64,000 bases of DNA from J029 sp964482495 (GTDB taxonomy: Bacteria > Planctomycetota > UBA1135), in assembly GCA_964482495.1 (NCBI GenBank), contig CAYZXS010000004.1:1-64000 (forward strand). Direction: 5' to 3'. Under the pieces are notes generated by a model. It was not told the DNA's origin, did no database searches, and was given only the letters and a program-made list of their open reading frames with translations. A program made the position numbers and the translations under genes. Below are positions 1 to 8,471 of the stretch, piece by piece (position 1 is the stretch's first letter; every line of letters starts with the position of its first letter).

Positions 1-651
1 TCGGTGGTGCCGCTGTTCCGCAAGCAGATCGACCGCGGCGGGCCGGTCACCGTCACCCACAAGGACGTGACGCGCTACTTCATGACCATCCCCGAGGCCT
101 CGCAGCTGGTGCTCCAGGCCGGCGCCCTCGGCCGCGGCGGCGAGGTCTTCCTGCTCGAGATGGGGCAGCCGGTGAAGATCGCCGACCTGGCGCAGCGCAT
201 GATCGACCTGACCCAGGCCGCCACCGGCAAGAAGATCGAGATCCGCTACACCGGCATGCGCCCGGGCGAGAAGCTCTACGAGGAGCTGCTCACCGATCCC
301 GAGCTCAGCGAGCCAACCGACCACCCGAAGATCTTCCAGGCCCGTGAGAAGGCGCCCCCGCTCGCCCTGGTCGGCGAGCTCTTTGAGGACTTCCAGGTGG
401 CGCTGCGCAGCCACAACGCCGAGACCAGCCACCGGCTGCTCTGCCGCCTGGTCCCCGACTACCAACCGTCCCGGGAACTCCGCGACATCGCCCGCAGCGG
501 CGAGGCGACCTTGTCCTTCCACGGCAACGGCCACCCGAGCGGCCGCCTGGAGCAGAGCTCGGCGGCGGAACGCAATGGACGGCCGGAGGAGCCTGCGCCG
601 GTCCTGGCGCTCGAGACCGAGGCTGGCGCGCCCAGCCGCCCCGGCGATTGA
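1..651 (+). CDS. CapD/PglF-type nucleotide-sugar dehydratase/epimerase, C-terminal fragment
   Basis: The 5' end is cut off by the window edge; 216 residues remain. The fragment matches the C-terminal part of membrane-linked NDP-sugar 4,6-dehydratases/epimerases (CapD, PglF, WbpM group), which make the 4-keto sugar used for the first residue of a surface glycan. Visible marks are RYFMTIPEA, GEVFLLEMGQPVKI and the family tail MRPGEKLYEELL. The last ~60 residues are Pro/Ala/Glu-rich and unlikely to be catalytic. A glycosyltransferase, epimerase and sugar-phosphate transferase follow on the same strand, consistent with a polysaccharide locus. The catalytic Rossmann part cannot be judged. Confidence 0.85.
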   Translation, partial: SVVPLFRKQIDRGGPVTVTHKDVTRYFMTIPEASQLVLQAGALGRGGEVFLLEMGQPVKIADLAQRMIDLTQAATGKKIEIRYTGMRPGEKLYEELLTDPELSEPTDHPKIFQAREKAPPLALVGELFEDFQVALRSHNAETSHRLLCRLVPDYQPSRELRDIARSGEATLSFHGNGHPSGRLEQSSAAERNGRPEEPAPVLALETEAGAPSRPGD

Positions 652-665
652 GCCCGCGCCGCTGC

Positions 666-671
666 TAGGCT
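666..671 (+). promoter_or_regulatory. -10-like TAGGCT of the glycosyltransferase gene
   Basis: Ends six bases before the GTG at 678. Confidence 0.4.
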
Positions 672-677
672 GGCGCC

Positions 678-1865
678 GTGGCCCGGATCCTCTACGTCGC
701 GGTCGACGGCTGGCACTTCCGGAACCACCAGCTGCCGGTGGCGCTGGCGGCGCGGCGGGCCGGTCACGAGGTCGCGGCGGCGGCGGCGGCCGACCGCTAC
801 GCGCCGGAGATCGAGGCGGCGGGAGTGGAATTCCTGCCCTTGCCGCTGCGCAAGAGCCGCAGCCCCCGGCACGCTTGGGCCGCCCTCCGGGCCCTGACCC
901 GACTGCTGCGATCGCGGCGTCCGGAGCTGGTCCAGCTCAGCTCGCTGCGGGTGGCGGCGCTCGGCGGCCTGGCGGTCCGCCGCGCCGGCGTGCCGGCCAT
1001 GGTCCGAGTCCTGACCGGCCGCGGCTACGTCTACACCGAGGCCTCGTGGCCGCTGCGCGCTGCGGTCAGCGCCTGCTGGCGGTCCGGCCGGGCGCCCCGG
1101 TCGTGGACGGTGTTCCAGAACCCTGACGACCGCCGCGACTTCCTCGAGCGCCGGCTGGCCGAGGCCGGCGCGAGCTCGGTGGTGCCCGGCTCGGGCGTCG
1201 ACCTGGACCGCTTCCAGCCGCGGCCAGAGTCCGCCGGCCCGCCGGCCCTGCTCTACCTCGGGCGCATGCTGCGCTCCAAAGGAGTTGGAGCGCTGGTCCA
1301 GTCCTCCCAGGAGCTGCGTCGAGCGGGCATCGAACACCGGCTGCAGCTCGCCGGGGCGCCGGATCCGGGCAACCCCGCGTCGCTGAGTGAGCGGCAGCTG
1401 CGCGCCTGGCAGGAGAGCGGCGCCGCCGAGTGGCTCGGTCACCGGCGGGACGCGCCTGAGCTGCTCGCCGGCTGCGCCGCGCTGGTCCTCCCCTCCGCAT
1501 ACGGGGAGGGGATGCCCCGGGTCCTGCTCGAAGCCGCCGCCTGCGGCCGCCCGGCGGTCACCACCGACGCCCCGGGCTGCGCCGACGCCGTGCGCGACGG
1601 GGAGACCGGCCTCCTGGTCCCGGCCGGCGACTCTCCGGCCTTGACCGAGGCGTTAGCGCGTCTGCTCCGGGCGCCAGAGCTGAGGCGGCAGATGGGGCAG
1701 CGCGCCCGGCGCCTGGCGGAGGCCGAGTTCGGCTTGGAGGTCGTGGCCGGCCATTTCCTCGAGGTCTACGAGCACCTGCTCGGCGGTAGCGCCGCGCCGC
1801 CGCCGCCGGTCGCGCCGCGGTCCTCGTCGGGGACCCCGTCGCCGCCCACGGGCCGAAGCGCCTAG
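678..1865 (+). CDS. GT-B glycosyltransferase, GT4-like
   Basis: A 395-residue glycosyltransferase that would add a sugar to a lipid-linked glycan at the cytoplasmic face. The N-terminal acceptor domain starts ILYVAVDGW with a HxxP-like loop. The C-terminal nucleotide-sugar domain carries the E-x7-E signature in GEGMPRVLLEAAACGRP (around residues 276-292), as in GT4 enzymes. The last ~25 residues are a Pro/Ser tail. The GTG start is chosen because a TAGGCT hexamer ends six bases before it and no Shine-Dalgarno sequence is visible. Donor and acceptor cannot be deduced. Confidence 0.88.
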   Translation: MARILYVAVDGWHFRNHQLPVALAARRAGHEVAAAAAADRYAPEIEAAGVEFLPLPLRKSRSPRHAWAALRALTRLLRSRRPELVQLSSLRVAALGGLAVRRAGVPAMVRVLTGRGYVYTEASWPLRAAVSACWRSGRAPRSWTVFQNPDDRRDFLERRLAEAGASSVVPGSGVDLDRFQPRPESAGPPALLYLGRMLRSKGVGALVQSSQELRRAGIEHRLQLAGAPDPGNPASLSERQLRAWQESGAAEWLGHRRDAPELLAGCAALVLPSAYGEGMPRVLLEAAACGRPAVTTDAPGCADAVRDGETGLLVPAGDSPALTEALARLLRAPELRRQMGQRARRLAEAEFGLEVVAGHFLEVYEHLLGGSAAPPPPVAPRSSSGTPSPPTGRSA

Positions 1866-1868
1866 AAT
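1863..1868 (+). promoter_or_regulatory. -10-like TAGAAT of the epimerase gene
   Basis: Ends eight bases before the ATG at 1877. Its first three bases are the stop codon of the preceding gene. Confidence 0.45.
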
Positions 1869-1876
1869 CCCGTCGC

Positions 1877-2890
1877 ATGCCGAACCCGCAGGAACCCGCC
1901 GCGGCGCCCGCCGATCCTCGCCGCTGGCTGGTCACCGGCGCCGCCGGTTTCATCGGCTCGCACTTGGTCGAGGGGCTGCTGCGCCGCGGCGCCGAAGTGA
2001 CCGGCCTGGACGACTTCTCGACCGGCCACCGGGCCAACCTGGACGCGGTCGCGGCGGCGGTCGGCGCCTCGGCCTGGTCCCGCTTCCGGCTGCTCGAGGG
2101 CGACATCCGCGACGCCGAGGCCTGCGCCGCCGCCTGCGACGGCGCCGAGGTCGTGCTCCACCAGGCGGCGCTGAGCTCGGTGCCGCTGAGCATGGCCGAG
2201 CCGGCGCGGGTGCTCTCGGTCAACGTCGACGGCTTCGCCAAGGTGCTGGAGGCGGCGCGCCAAGCCGGCGTCAGCCGCTTCGTCTACGCCTCCTCGTCGG
2301 CGGTCTACGGCGACGAGACCACGGTGCCGGCGGTCGAGCACCGCATCGGCCGGCCGCTGTCGCCCTACGGCGCCAGCAAGCACCTCGGGGAGCAGATGGC
2401 CCGGCTCTACGACGACTGCTTCGGCCTGGGCACCGTCGGCCTGCGCTACTTCAACGTCCTCGGCTCCCGGCAGGACCCCGACGGCGCCTACGCCGCGGTG
2501 ATCCCGCGCTGGTTCGCCGAGTTCCGGCGCGGCGTCCGGCCGGCGATCTTCGGCGACGGCGAGACCACCCGCGACTTCTGCCCGGTCGAGGACATCGTCC
2601 AGGCCAACCTGTTAGCCGGGACGGGGCCGGCCGAGGCCGGCGGCCCGGTCTACAACGTCGCCCTGGGCCGCTCGACCTCGCTCAACGAGCTCTACGCCAT
2701 GATCCGCGACCTGCTCGCGGCCGAGGGCCTGCCCTGCGGCGGCTGGGAGCCCGACTACGGGCCCTTCCGGGCCGGCGACGTGCGCCACAGCCGCGCCGAC
2801 ATCTCCCGGGCCCGCGAGGCCCTCGGCTTCACGCCCAGCGCCGGCATCGAAGAGGCCCTGCGGCAGGCTTCGGGGCCGATTTCCGGATGA
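1877..2890 (+). CDS. NAD-dependent UDP-sugar epimerase, WbpP/TviC-like
   Basis: A 337-residue extended short-chain dehydrogenase/reductase. It has the NAD-binding TGAAGFIG loop (residues 20-27), SSSAVYG around the catalytic serine (~141), the YGASK catalytic Tyr/Lys (164/168) and the RYFNVLGSRQDP substrate loop. The loop and the DDFSTG beginning resemble UDP-GlcNAc C4-epimerases (WbpP/TviC) more than GalE, but the exact substrate is inference. The ATG lies eight bases after a TAGAAT hexamer that also contains the stop codon of the preceding glycosyltransferase, so the gene may have its own promoter inside the locus. Confidence 0.88.
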   Translation: MPNPQEPAAAPADPRRWLVTGAAGFIGSHLVEGLLRRGAEVTGLDDFSTGHRANLDAVAAAVGASAWSRFRLLEGDIRDAEACAAACDGAEVVLHQAALSSVPLSMAEPARVLSVNVDGFAKVLEAARQAGVSRFVYASSSAVYGDETTVPAVEHRIGRPLSPYGASKHLGEQMARLYDDCFGLGTVGLRYFNVLGSRQDPDGAYAAVIPRWFAEFRRGVRPAIFGDGETTRDFCPVEDIVQANLLAGTGPAEAGGPVYNVALGRSTSLNELYAMIRDLLAAEGLPCGGWEPDYGPFRAGDVRHSRADISRAREALGFTPSAGIEEALRQASGPISG

Positions 2891-2921
2891 CTCGGGGCGC
2901 CGGCGGCGTCAGAAGGGCTGG

Positions 2922-2927
2922 TAGACT
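2922..2927 (+). promoter_or_regulatory. -10-like TAGACT of the sugar transferase gene
   Basis: Ends 11 bases before the GTG at 2939. Confidence 0.35.
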
Positions 2928-2938
2928 CCCCGGCGATC

Positions 2939-3535
2939 GTGCGTGACACCCTGAAGCGGACCTTGGACCTGGCCGGCGCCTCCGCGGCGCTGGTGGCGCT
3001 GTCGCCCCTGCTCGGGCTGGCGGCGGCCGCGATCTGGGCTTCGGGGCAAGGGCCGGTGCTGTTCCGGCAGCAGCGGATCGGCCGCTCCGGCCGCCCCTTC
3101 ACGATCCTCAAGCTGCGCACCTTGCCCCCCGGCGGCGGCCTGCCCACCCGGCTGGGGCGGCTGCTCCGCCGCAGCAGCCTCGACGAGCTGCCGCAGCTGT
3201 GGAACGTGCTGCGCGGCGAGATGAGCCTGGTCGGCCCGCGGCCGCAGCTCGCCCGCCACCTGCCGCTCGGCTGCCCGCGGCGCATGGCCCGCCACGAATG
3301 CCTGCCGGGAATCACCGGCCTGGCCCAGGTGTGCGGTCGCAATCTGCTGAGCTGGGACCGGCGCTTCGCGCTCGACCTGGAGTACGTCGCCCGCCGCAGC
3401 CTCTGGATGGACCTCGGCATCCTGCTGCGCACCCTGCCGGTGGTCCTGAGCCAGTCCGGCGCCAGCTCGGCCGGCGCCGCCGCTCCGGCCGCGGTCGTCT
3501 CCCTGGCCGGCTCCCGCCTCGACGAGGCCGCCTGA
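2939..3535 (+). CDS. Bacterial sugar-phosphate transferase (monotopic, PglC/WecP-like)
   Basis: A 198-residue polyprenol-phosphate glycosyl-1-phosphate transferase that would load the first sugar phosphate onto the lipid carrier, starting repeat-unit assembly. It has one hydrophobic segment (about residues 10-33), the FRQQRIGRSGRPF basic strip, the catalytic Asp-Glu pair in SLDELPQ (D82/E83) and MSLVGPRPQL. Its length fits the short catalytic-core class, without the large N-terminal part of WbaP-type enzymes. GTG start, 11 bases after TAGACT. Together with the preceding epimerase and glycosyltransferase it ends the polysaccharide block. Confidence 0.9.
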   Translation: MRDTLKRTLDLAGASAALVALSPLLGLAAAAIWASGQGPVLFRQQRIGRSGRPFTILKLRTLPPGGGLPTRLGRLLRRSSLDELPQLWNVLRGEMSLVGPRPQLARHLPLGCPRRMARHECLPGITGLAQVCGRNLLSWDRRFALDLEYVARRSLWMDLGILLRTLPVVLSQSGASSAGAAAPAAVVSLAGSRLDEAA

Positions 3536-3563
3536 GCCCTACCGCCCGCCGGGCCGCGCCCCC

Positions 3564-3569
3564 TAAGAT
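3564..3569 (+). promoter_or_regulatory. -10-like TAAGAT of the SLC13 gene
   Basis: Ends seven bases before the ATG at 3577. Confidence 0.4.
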
Positions 3570-3576
3570 CTAGGCC

Positions 3577-5385
3577 ATGGGTCCCGACGCGATCCTGGTC
3601 GTCGCGCTGACCTTCCTGGTCCTGATCTTGCTGGTCCTGGAGAAGGCGTCCTTGGACGCCATCGGCCTCGGGCTGATGGTCGCCCTCGTGGCCACCGGCG
3701 TGCTCGACGTCGGCGAGGCGCTGCACGGCTTCCAGAACTACGCCGTCATCACCATCGCCGCGCTGTACATCATCGGCGAGGGGCTCAACCGCACCGGCGC
3801 GATCGAATTCCTGGCGCGCATGGTGCTGCGCTACAGCGGCGGCGGCGAGCGCGGCATGGTGCTGCTGGTCGGCCTGATCGCGGCGGTCGTGAGCTCGGTG
3901 CTCAACAACACCGGCGTCGTGGTGGTCTTCATCCCGGTGCTGCTCGGGCTGTCGCGCAAGACCGGCGTGGTGCCCTCGCGGCTGATGATCCCGCTCAGCT
4001 TCGCCTCGATCCTGGGCGGCATGTGCACCCTGGTCGGCACCTCGACCAACCTGCTGGTGAGCGGCGCGGCCGAGAACCTGGGCCAGGCGCCGCTCGAGAT
4101 GTTCGAGATGACGCCCCTGGGCGTGCCGCTGGCGCTGGCGGGCATCCTGTTCATGGCCTTCTTCGGCAAGAAGCTGCTGCCGAAGCGCCACTCGCTGTCG
4201 GCGATGGTCGGCGGCGCCGGCGCGCGCGAGTACGTCACCGAGCTGGTGATCGGCCAGACCTCGCCGCTGGTCGGCAAGACCTACGCCGAGGCCTTCGTCG
4301 ACGCCGGCGTCGAGATGCTGTTCTTCGTCCGCGAGGAGGACATGCACTGGCCGCCCTACTTCCACGAGGAGATCCGCGAGGGCGACGTCGTCATGCTGCG
4401 GGGCAAGGTCGACGAGCTGGCCAATCTGCAGACCAGCCTCGGCCTGAAGATGGTCAACGGCATCAGCTTCGACCCGAAGACCATGGAGTTCTTCGAGGTC
4501 GCGGTGGCGCCGCACTCGAGCCAGGTCGGGCGCCGGCTCGGCGACCTGCACCTGTGGCGGGACTTCGGCGCCGTGATCGTGGCGGTGCTGCGGGACGGCC
4601 ACCACATCCGCGAGCGCGCCTCCCAGCTCGAGCTGCGGCCCGGCGACCTGCTGCTGGTGTGCGGCGACGAGGTGGCCCAGACGAAGTTCTCAGCCAGCTC
4701 CGACTACTTCCTGCTGCGCGGCGCCCAGGAGCACGTGGTCCTGCGCGACCGCGGCCGGCGGGCGCTGGCCGTGGCCGGCGGCGTGGTGGTGCTGTTCATC
4801 CTCTACTCGGTCTTCGGGGTGAAGCTGTTCCCGCTGCCGATGGCCGCCACCCTCGGCGCCATGGCGATGGTGGCGCTGGGCTGCCTGCCGGCGCGGCGCG
4901 CCTACCGGGCGATCGACTGGCCGATCCTGCTGTTCGTGGTCGGCACCCTGGCCCTGGGTTCGGCGATGGGCAAGACCGGCGCCGCCGACTTCTTCGCCAG
5001 CGGCCTGGTCGGCTGGCTGGAGGACATGGGGCCAGCGGCCGTGATCAGCGGCCTGGTGCTGCTGTGCATCGTCTTCAACGCCGTGATCTCCCACAGCGCG
5101 GTGGCCGTGCTGCTGACCCCAATCGCGATCAAGGCCGCTGAGCAGATGAACGGCCAGCTCGGCTACGAGGGCGCCGCCGCCGACAACCTGATGCGCGCCT
5201 TCCTGCTGGCGATCGCCTTCGGCGGCTCGATCTGCTTCGCCACCCCGATCGGCCACCAGACCAACCTGATGGTCTACGGGCCGGGCGGGTACCGCTATTC
5301 GGACTACCTGCGGCTGGGGCTGCCGCTCAGCCTGATCGCCTGGATCATGGTCAGCCTGGGGCTGCCCTGGCTCACGGGCCTCTAG
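3577..5385 (+). CDS. SLC13/DASS family permease with two RCK_C (TrkA_C) domains
   Basis: A 602-residue polytopic inner-membrane transporter of the SLC13 (citrate/sulfate/dicarboxylate-sodium symporter) type. Two membrane halves flank a soluble insert at about residues 210-385 holding two TrkA_C-like ligand domains. The first half has LNNTGVVVVFIP and GTSTNLLVSG; the second has SHSAVAVLLTPIAI and TPIGHQTNLMVYGPGGY, the duplicated substrate-loop motifs of the family. Bacterial members with this insert are usually annotated as sulfate or dicarboxylate transporters; the substrate here is unknown. ATG start, seven bases after TAAGAT. Confidence 0.9.
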   Translation: MGPDAILVVALTFLVLILLVLEKASLDAIGLGLMVALVATGVLDVGEALHGFQNYAVITIAALYIIGEGLNRTGAIEFLARMVLRYSGGGERGMVLLVGLIAAVVSSVLNNTGVVVVFIPVLLGLSRKTGVVPSRLMIPLSFASILGGMCTLVGTSTNLLVSGAAENLGQAPLEMFEMTPLGVPLALAGILFMAFFGKKLLPKRHSLSAMVGGAGAREYVTELVIGQTSPLVGKTYAEAFVDAGVEMLFFVREEDMHWPPYFHEEIREGDVVMLRGKVDELANLQTSLGLKMVNGISFDPKTMEFFEVAVAPHSSQVGRRLGDLHLWRDFGAVIVAVLRDGHHIRERASQLELRPGDLLLVCGDEVAQTKFSASSDYFLLRGAQEHVVLRDRGRRALAVAGGVVVLFILYSVFGVKLFPLPMAATLGAMAMVALGCLPARRAYRAIDWPILLFVVGTLALGSAMGKTGAADFFASGLVGWLEDMGPAAVISGLVLLCIVFNAVISHSAVAVLLTPIAIKAAEQMNGQLGYEGAAADNLMRAFLLAIAFGGSICFATPIGHQTNLMVYGPGGYRYSDYLRLGLPLSLIAWIMVSLGLPWLTGL

Positions 5386-5421
5386 GAATCCGGCCCCGTT
5401 CCGTGGACCCTGGGTCTCCCC

Positions 5422-5444
5422 AAGTCCTTGAATCGGAAGGACTT
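5422..5444 (+). terminator. Possible hairpin after the SLC13 gene
   Basis: Perfect 8-bp inverted repeat AAGTCCTT / AAGGACTT with a 7-nt loop, 37 bases after the stop codon. Only a short T run follows, so termination is uncertain. Confidence 0.4.
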
Positions 5445-5609
5445 TGAGCGGAATTAGGCCTCCGGGCGGCCCCCGGGATGCCGAGAAGCGGGCAAACTAC
5501 CCATGGCCCGGGCCGTCGGGATCGCCGAGGACCAATGAACTGGGCCAGACTCCGGAACTCGCCCCGCCCCCCCGTGTTTCCCCCGACGGACCCCCACCAC
5601 CCACCAGCC

Positions 5610-6358
<749 letters not shown>

Positions 6359-6362
<4 letters not shown>

Positions 6363-6925
6363 CCGCCCAGCGAAGCCCGGATGCGCTCCGCCAGGGCGGG
6401 GGAGCGCATGCCGGCGCGCTGGCCGGCGTCGACCGCTTGCTCCGGGCTGAGGCCGTCGCGCAGGCCGAGATACATGCCCCAGAGGGCGCCGACGCGGTTG
6501 CCCGAGGCGCAGTGGATCAGGACCGAGCCGTCGGGGGCGGTCTCCAGGATGCGCTGCAGCGCGCCGGCCTCCTCGATGCCGAAGTCGACCACGCGCATCG
6601 GGAGCTCGTGGTAGCCCAGGCCCGCGGCGGCGGCGCGCTGGGCCTCATCCGGCGGCACCGACTCGCTCGGCTTGCGCAGGTTGATCACGGTCGTGTAGCC
6701 GCGGGCCGCCAGGACCTCGAAGTCTTCGACCTCGGGCTGGCCGGCGCCGGCGACGCCCGGGCCGAGGATGGTGAAGTTGCGCAGGTCGACGAAGGAGGGC
6801 AGCTCCTGGTCGGTCCGCTCGGGGCCGGGCGGGGCGGAGCGGACGCCTAGGTCGCCGGAGCCGGCGGTGGCGCAGGCGCCGAGCAGCGGGAGCAGGAGCA
6901 GAAGTCGCGGCGGGAGGCTTCGCAT
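6359..6925 (-). CDS. Lipoprotein phosphatase, DUF442-like (dual-specificity phosphatase fold)
   Basis: 188 residues beginning with a lipoprotein signal peptide (LLLLPLLGAC, lipobox LGAC), so probably membrane-tethered outside the cytoplasm. The mature part has YTTVINLRKPSE and the phosphate-binding loop HCASGNRVGALW. This C-x4-R form is typical of DUF442/beta-lactamase-hydrolase-associated phosphatases rather than classical C-x5-R tyrosine phosphatases. Substrate unknown. Its stop overlaps the convergent Spy-like gene by four bases. It diverges from the ABC gene at 6947 with only 21 bp between start codons. The start follows TACACT by eight bases. Confidence 0.78.
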
Positions 6926-6932
6926 GGCGCGA

Positions 6933-6939
6933 TAGTGTA
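6933..6939. promoter_or_regulatory. Shared bidirectional -10 element
   Basis: The seven bases TAGTGTA read TAGTGT on the plus strand, eight bases before the ATG at 6947. On the minus strand they read TACACT, eight bases before the ATG at 6925. Both genes would be leaderless and their polymerases would compete for the same DNA. Confidence 0.5.
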
Positions 6940-6946
6940 GGGCGAA

Positions 6947-7618
6947 ATGGCCGACGGCACCCTGCTCGAGGCGGAGGACCTGACCCTGGCGCGGCGCGGC
7001 GAGCCGGTGGTGCGCGGGGCCAGCCTGCGGCTGGAGGCCGGCGAGCGCCGGGAGCTCACGGCCCCGTCGGGGGGCGGCAAGACCACCCTGCTCCTGGGGC
7101 TGGCCCGGCTGCTGCCGAGCGGAGGCGGCCAGCTCCGCCTCGAGGGCCGGCTCGACCAGCACTGGCCGGTCGAGAGCTGGCGCGGCCGGGTTATCCACTG
7201 CCCGCAGCTACCCGTGGCGCTGCCTGGCAGCGTCGCCGACAACCTGACCGCGGCCTACCAGCTGCGGTTGCGGCAGGGGATGGAGGCTCCAGCCGAGCCG
7301 GAGATGCGCCGGGAAATGGAAGCCCTCGGCCTCGGCGCCTTGAGCCCCGAAGCCCCGGCGGCGGAGCTCAGCGGCGGCCAGCTCGCCCGCCTGGCCCTGC
7401 TCCGGGCCCTGCTGGCCCGGCCGCGGGTGCTGCTGCTCGACGAGCCGGACGCGATGCTGGACGCCAACGCCGCCGCCCGGCTGGACGCCCGGCTGGACGA
7501 GTTCCTGGCCGCCGGGGGCGCCGTGATCTGCGCCAGCCACCGGCCGCGCCAGGCGGCGCTGGCCTGGCGGATGGTCGACGGCCACCTGGATCCAGGAGCG
7601 GAGGGGTCAGCGCCGTGA
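6947..7618 (+). CDS. ABC transporter ATPase, FetA-like
   Basis: A 223-residue ATP-binding cassette subunit. Visible are a Walker A variant APSGGGKTT (first Gly of the loop replaced by Ala), the signature LSGGQLARLALLRALL, Walker B VLLLDEPDAM and the switch His in CASHRP. The next gene overlaps its stop by four bases (GTGA) and encodes an UPF0014/FetB permease, so the pair matches FetAB, described in E. coli as an iron exporter. The substrate here is inferred from family only. Confidence 0.85.
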   Translation: MADGTLLEAEDLTLARRGEPVVRGASLRLEAGERRELTAPSGGGKTTLLLGLARLLPSGGGQLRLEGRLDQHWPVESWRGRVIHCPQLPVALPGSVADNLTAAYQLRLRQGMEAPAEPEMRREMEALGLGALSPEAPAAELSGGQLARLALLRALLARPRVLLLDEPDAMLDANAAARLDARLDEFLAAGGAVICASHRPRQAALAWRMVDGHLDPGAEGSAP

Positions 7619-8379
7619 TCCAGATCGACCTGCTCGGCCTGGTCCTGGCGGGCGGCTTCGTTGCCGCGGTTGCCGCCCTCTCCCGCGCCCTCGGCCTGGG
7701 GTTGGGGCGGAGCCTGCTGATCGCCGCCAGCCGCACCTACCTGCAGCTGATCCTGCTCGGCTACGTCCTGGTGGCGGTGTTCGCGCGCGACCAGCCGCTG
7801 ATCACGGGCGCGGTCTTCGGGCTGATGATCCTGTTCAGCGCCCACACCATCCACCTGCGGCTGCGGGAGCTGCCGGCGCCGGTCTTCCTGCCGGTCCTGG
7901 CGGCGGTCTCGGCGGGGGGGCTGGTCGTGACCCTGCTGGTGGTCGCCGCGGTGCTCCGGGTGGAGCCCTTCTGGCAGGCCCGGTACTGGCTGCCCATCGG
8001 CGGCATGGTGCTCGGCAACTCGATGAACGGAATCGCCCTGGCGGTGGACCGCCTGTTCGCCGACCTGGACCGCCGCCGCGATCAGGTCAAGACCCTGCTC
8101 TCGCTCGGCGCCAGCCGCGCCGAGACCCTGGCGCCGTCGATCCGGATCTGCCTCCGGGCCGGCCTGATGCCGACGATCAACAACATGGCCGCGGTCGGGG
8201 TGGTCTCGATCCCCGGGATGATGACCGGCCAGGTGCTCGCGGGCGCTGATCCCGCCGCCGCGGCCCGCTACCAGATCGTGGTGATGTTCATGATCGCCGC
8301 GGCCACCGCCGCCGGCGCCGGCCTGGCGGTGGCCCTGCTCGCCCGCCGCGCCGGGAAGGCCGTGGTCGAGGGCTTCTAG
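7615..8379 (+). CDS. UPF0014/FetB-like ABC permease
   Basis: A 254-residue hydrophobic protein with about seven membrane helices. It carries the family marks SRTYLQLILLGYVL, a basic cytoplasmic stretch DRRRDQVKTLLSLGASRAETL (coupling region), and INNMAAVGVVSIPGMMTGQ, the best conserved block of UPF0014 permeases. The GTG start overlaps the ATPase stop, implying translational coupling. It is the likely membrane partner of the ATPase at 6947-7618, in metal (iron) export by analogy with FetAB. Confidence 0.87.
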   Translation: MIQIDLLGLVLAGGFVAAVAALSRALGLGLGRSLLIAASRTYLQLILLGYVLVAVFARDQPLITGAVFGLMILFSAHTIHLRLRELPAPVFLPVLAAVSAGGLVVTLLVVAAVLRVEPFWQARYWLPIGGMVLGNSMNGIALAVDRLFADLDRRRDQVKTLLSLGASRAETLAPSIRICLRAGLMPTINNMAAVGVVSIPGMMTGQVLAGADPAAAARYQIVVMFMIAAATAAGAGLAVALLARRAGKAVVEGF

Positions 8380-8412
8380 GGCGCCCGTCCCCGGGATTCG
8401 GGCCGAGGCAGC

Positions 8413-8440
8413 TACAGGGAGGCCGGGATCCGCCCGATAG
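8413..8440 (+). promoter_or_regulatory. Possible sigma-28-type promoter of the first EAL-CZB gene
   Basis: TACAGGGA, 12 bases, then CCCGATAG. The -10-like half resembles the flagellar sigma factor element GCCGATAA. The same layout, with a related spacer sequence, precedes the second paralog at 9664-9691. It overlaps the hairpin at 8425-8453. Confidence 0.35.
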
Positions 8441-8453
8441 AGGGCGGGATCCC
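8425..8453 (+). terminator. Strong hairpin between fetB and the EAL gene
   Basis: GGGATCCGCCC and GGGCGGGATCCC pair with one bulged base around a six-base loop, 46-74 bases after the fetB stop. No T tract follows, so it could equally be a 5' leader structure of the EAL gene. Confidence 0.35.
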
Positions 8454-8471
8454 CCGGTGGGCCCTTCAGCC

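Noticed and set aside
7602..7609. GGGGTCAG inside fetA as a third copy of the palindromic repeat
   Set aside because: Only eight bases match and the following sequence is normal coding sequence.
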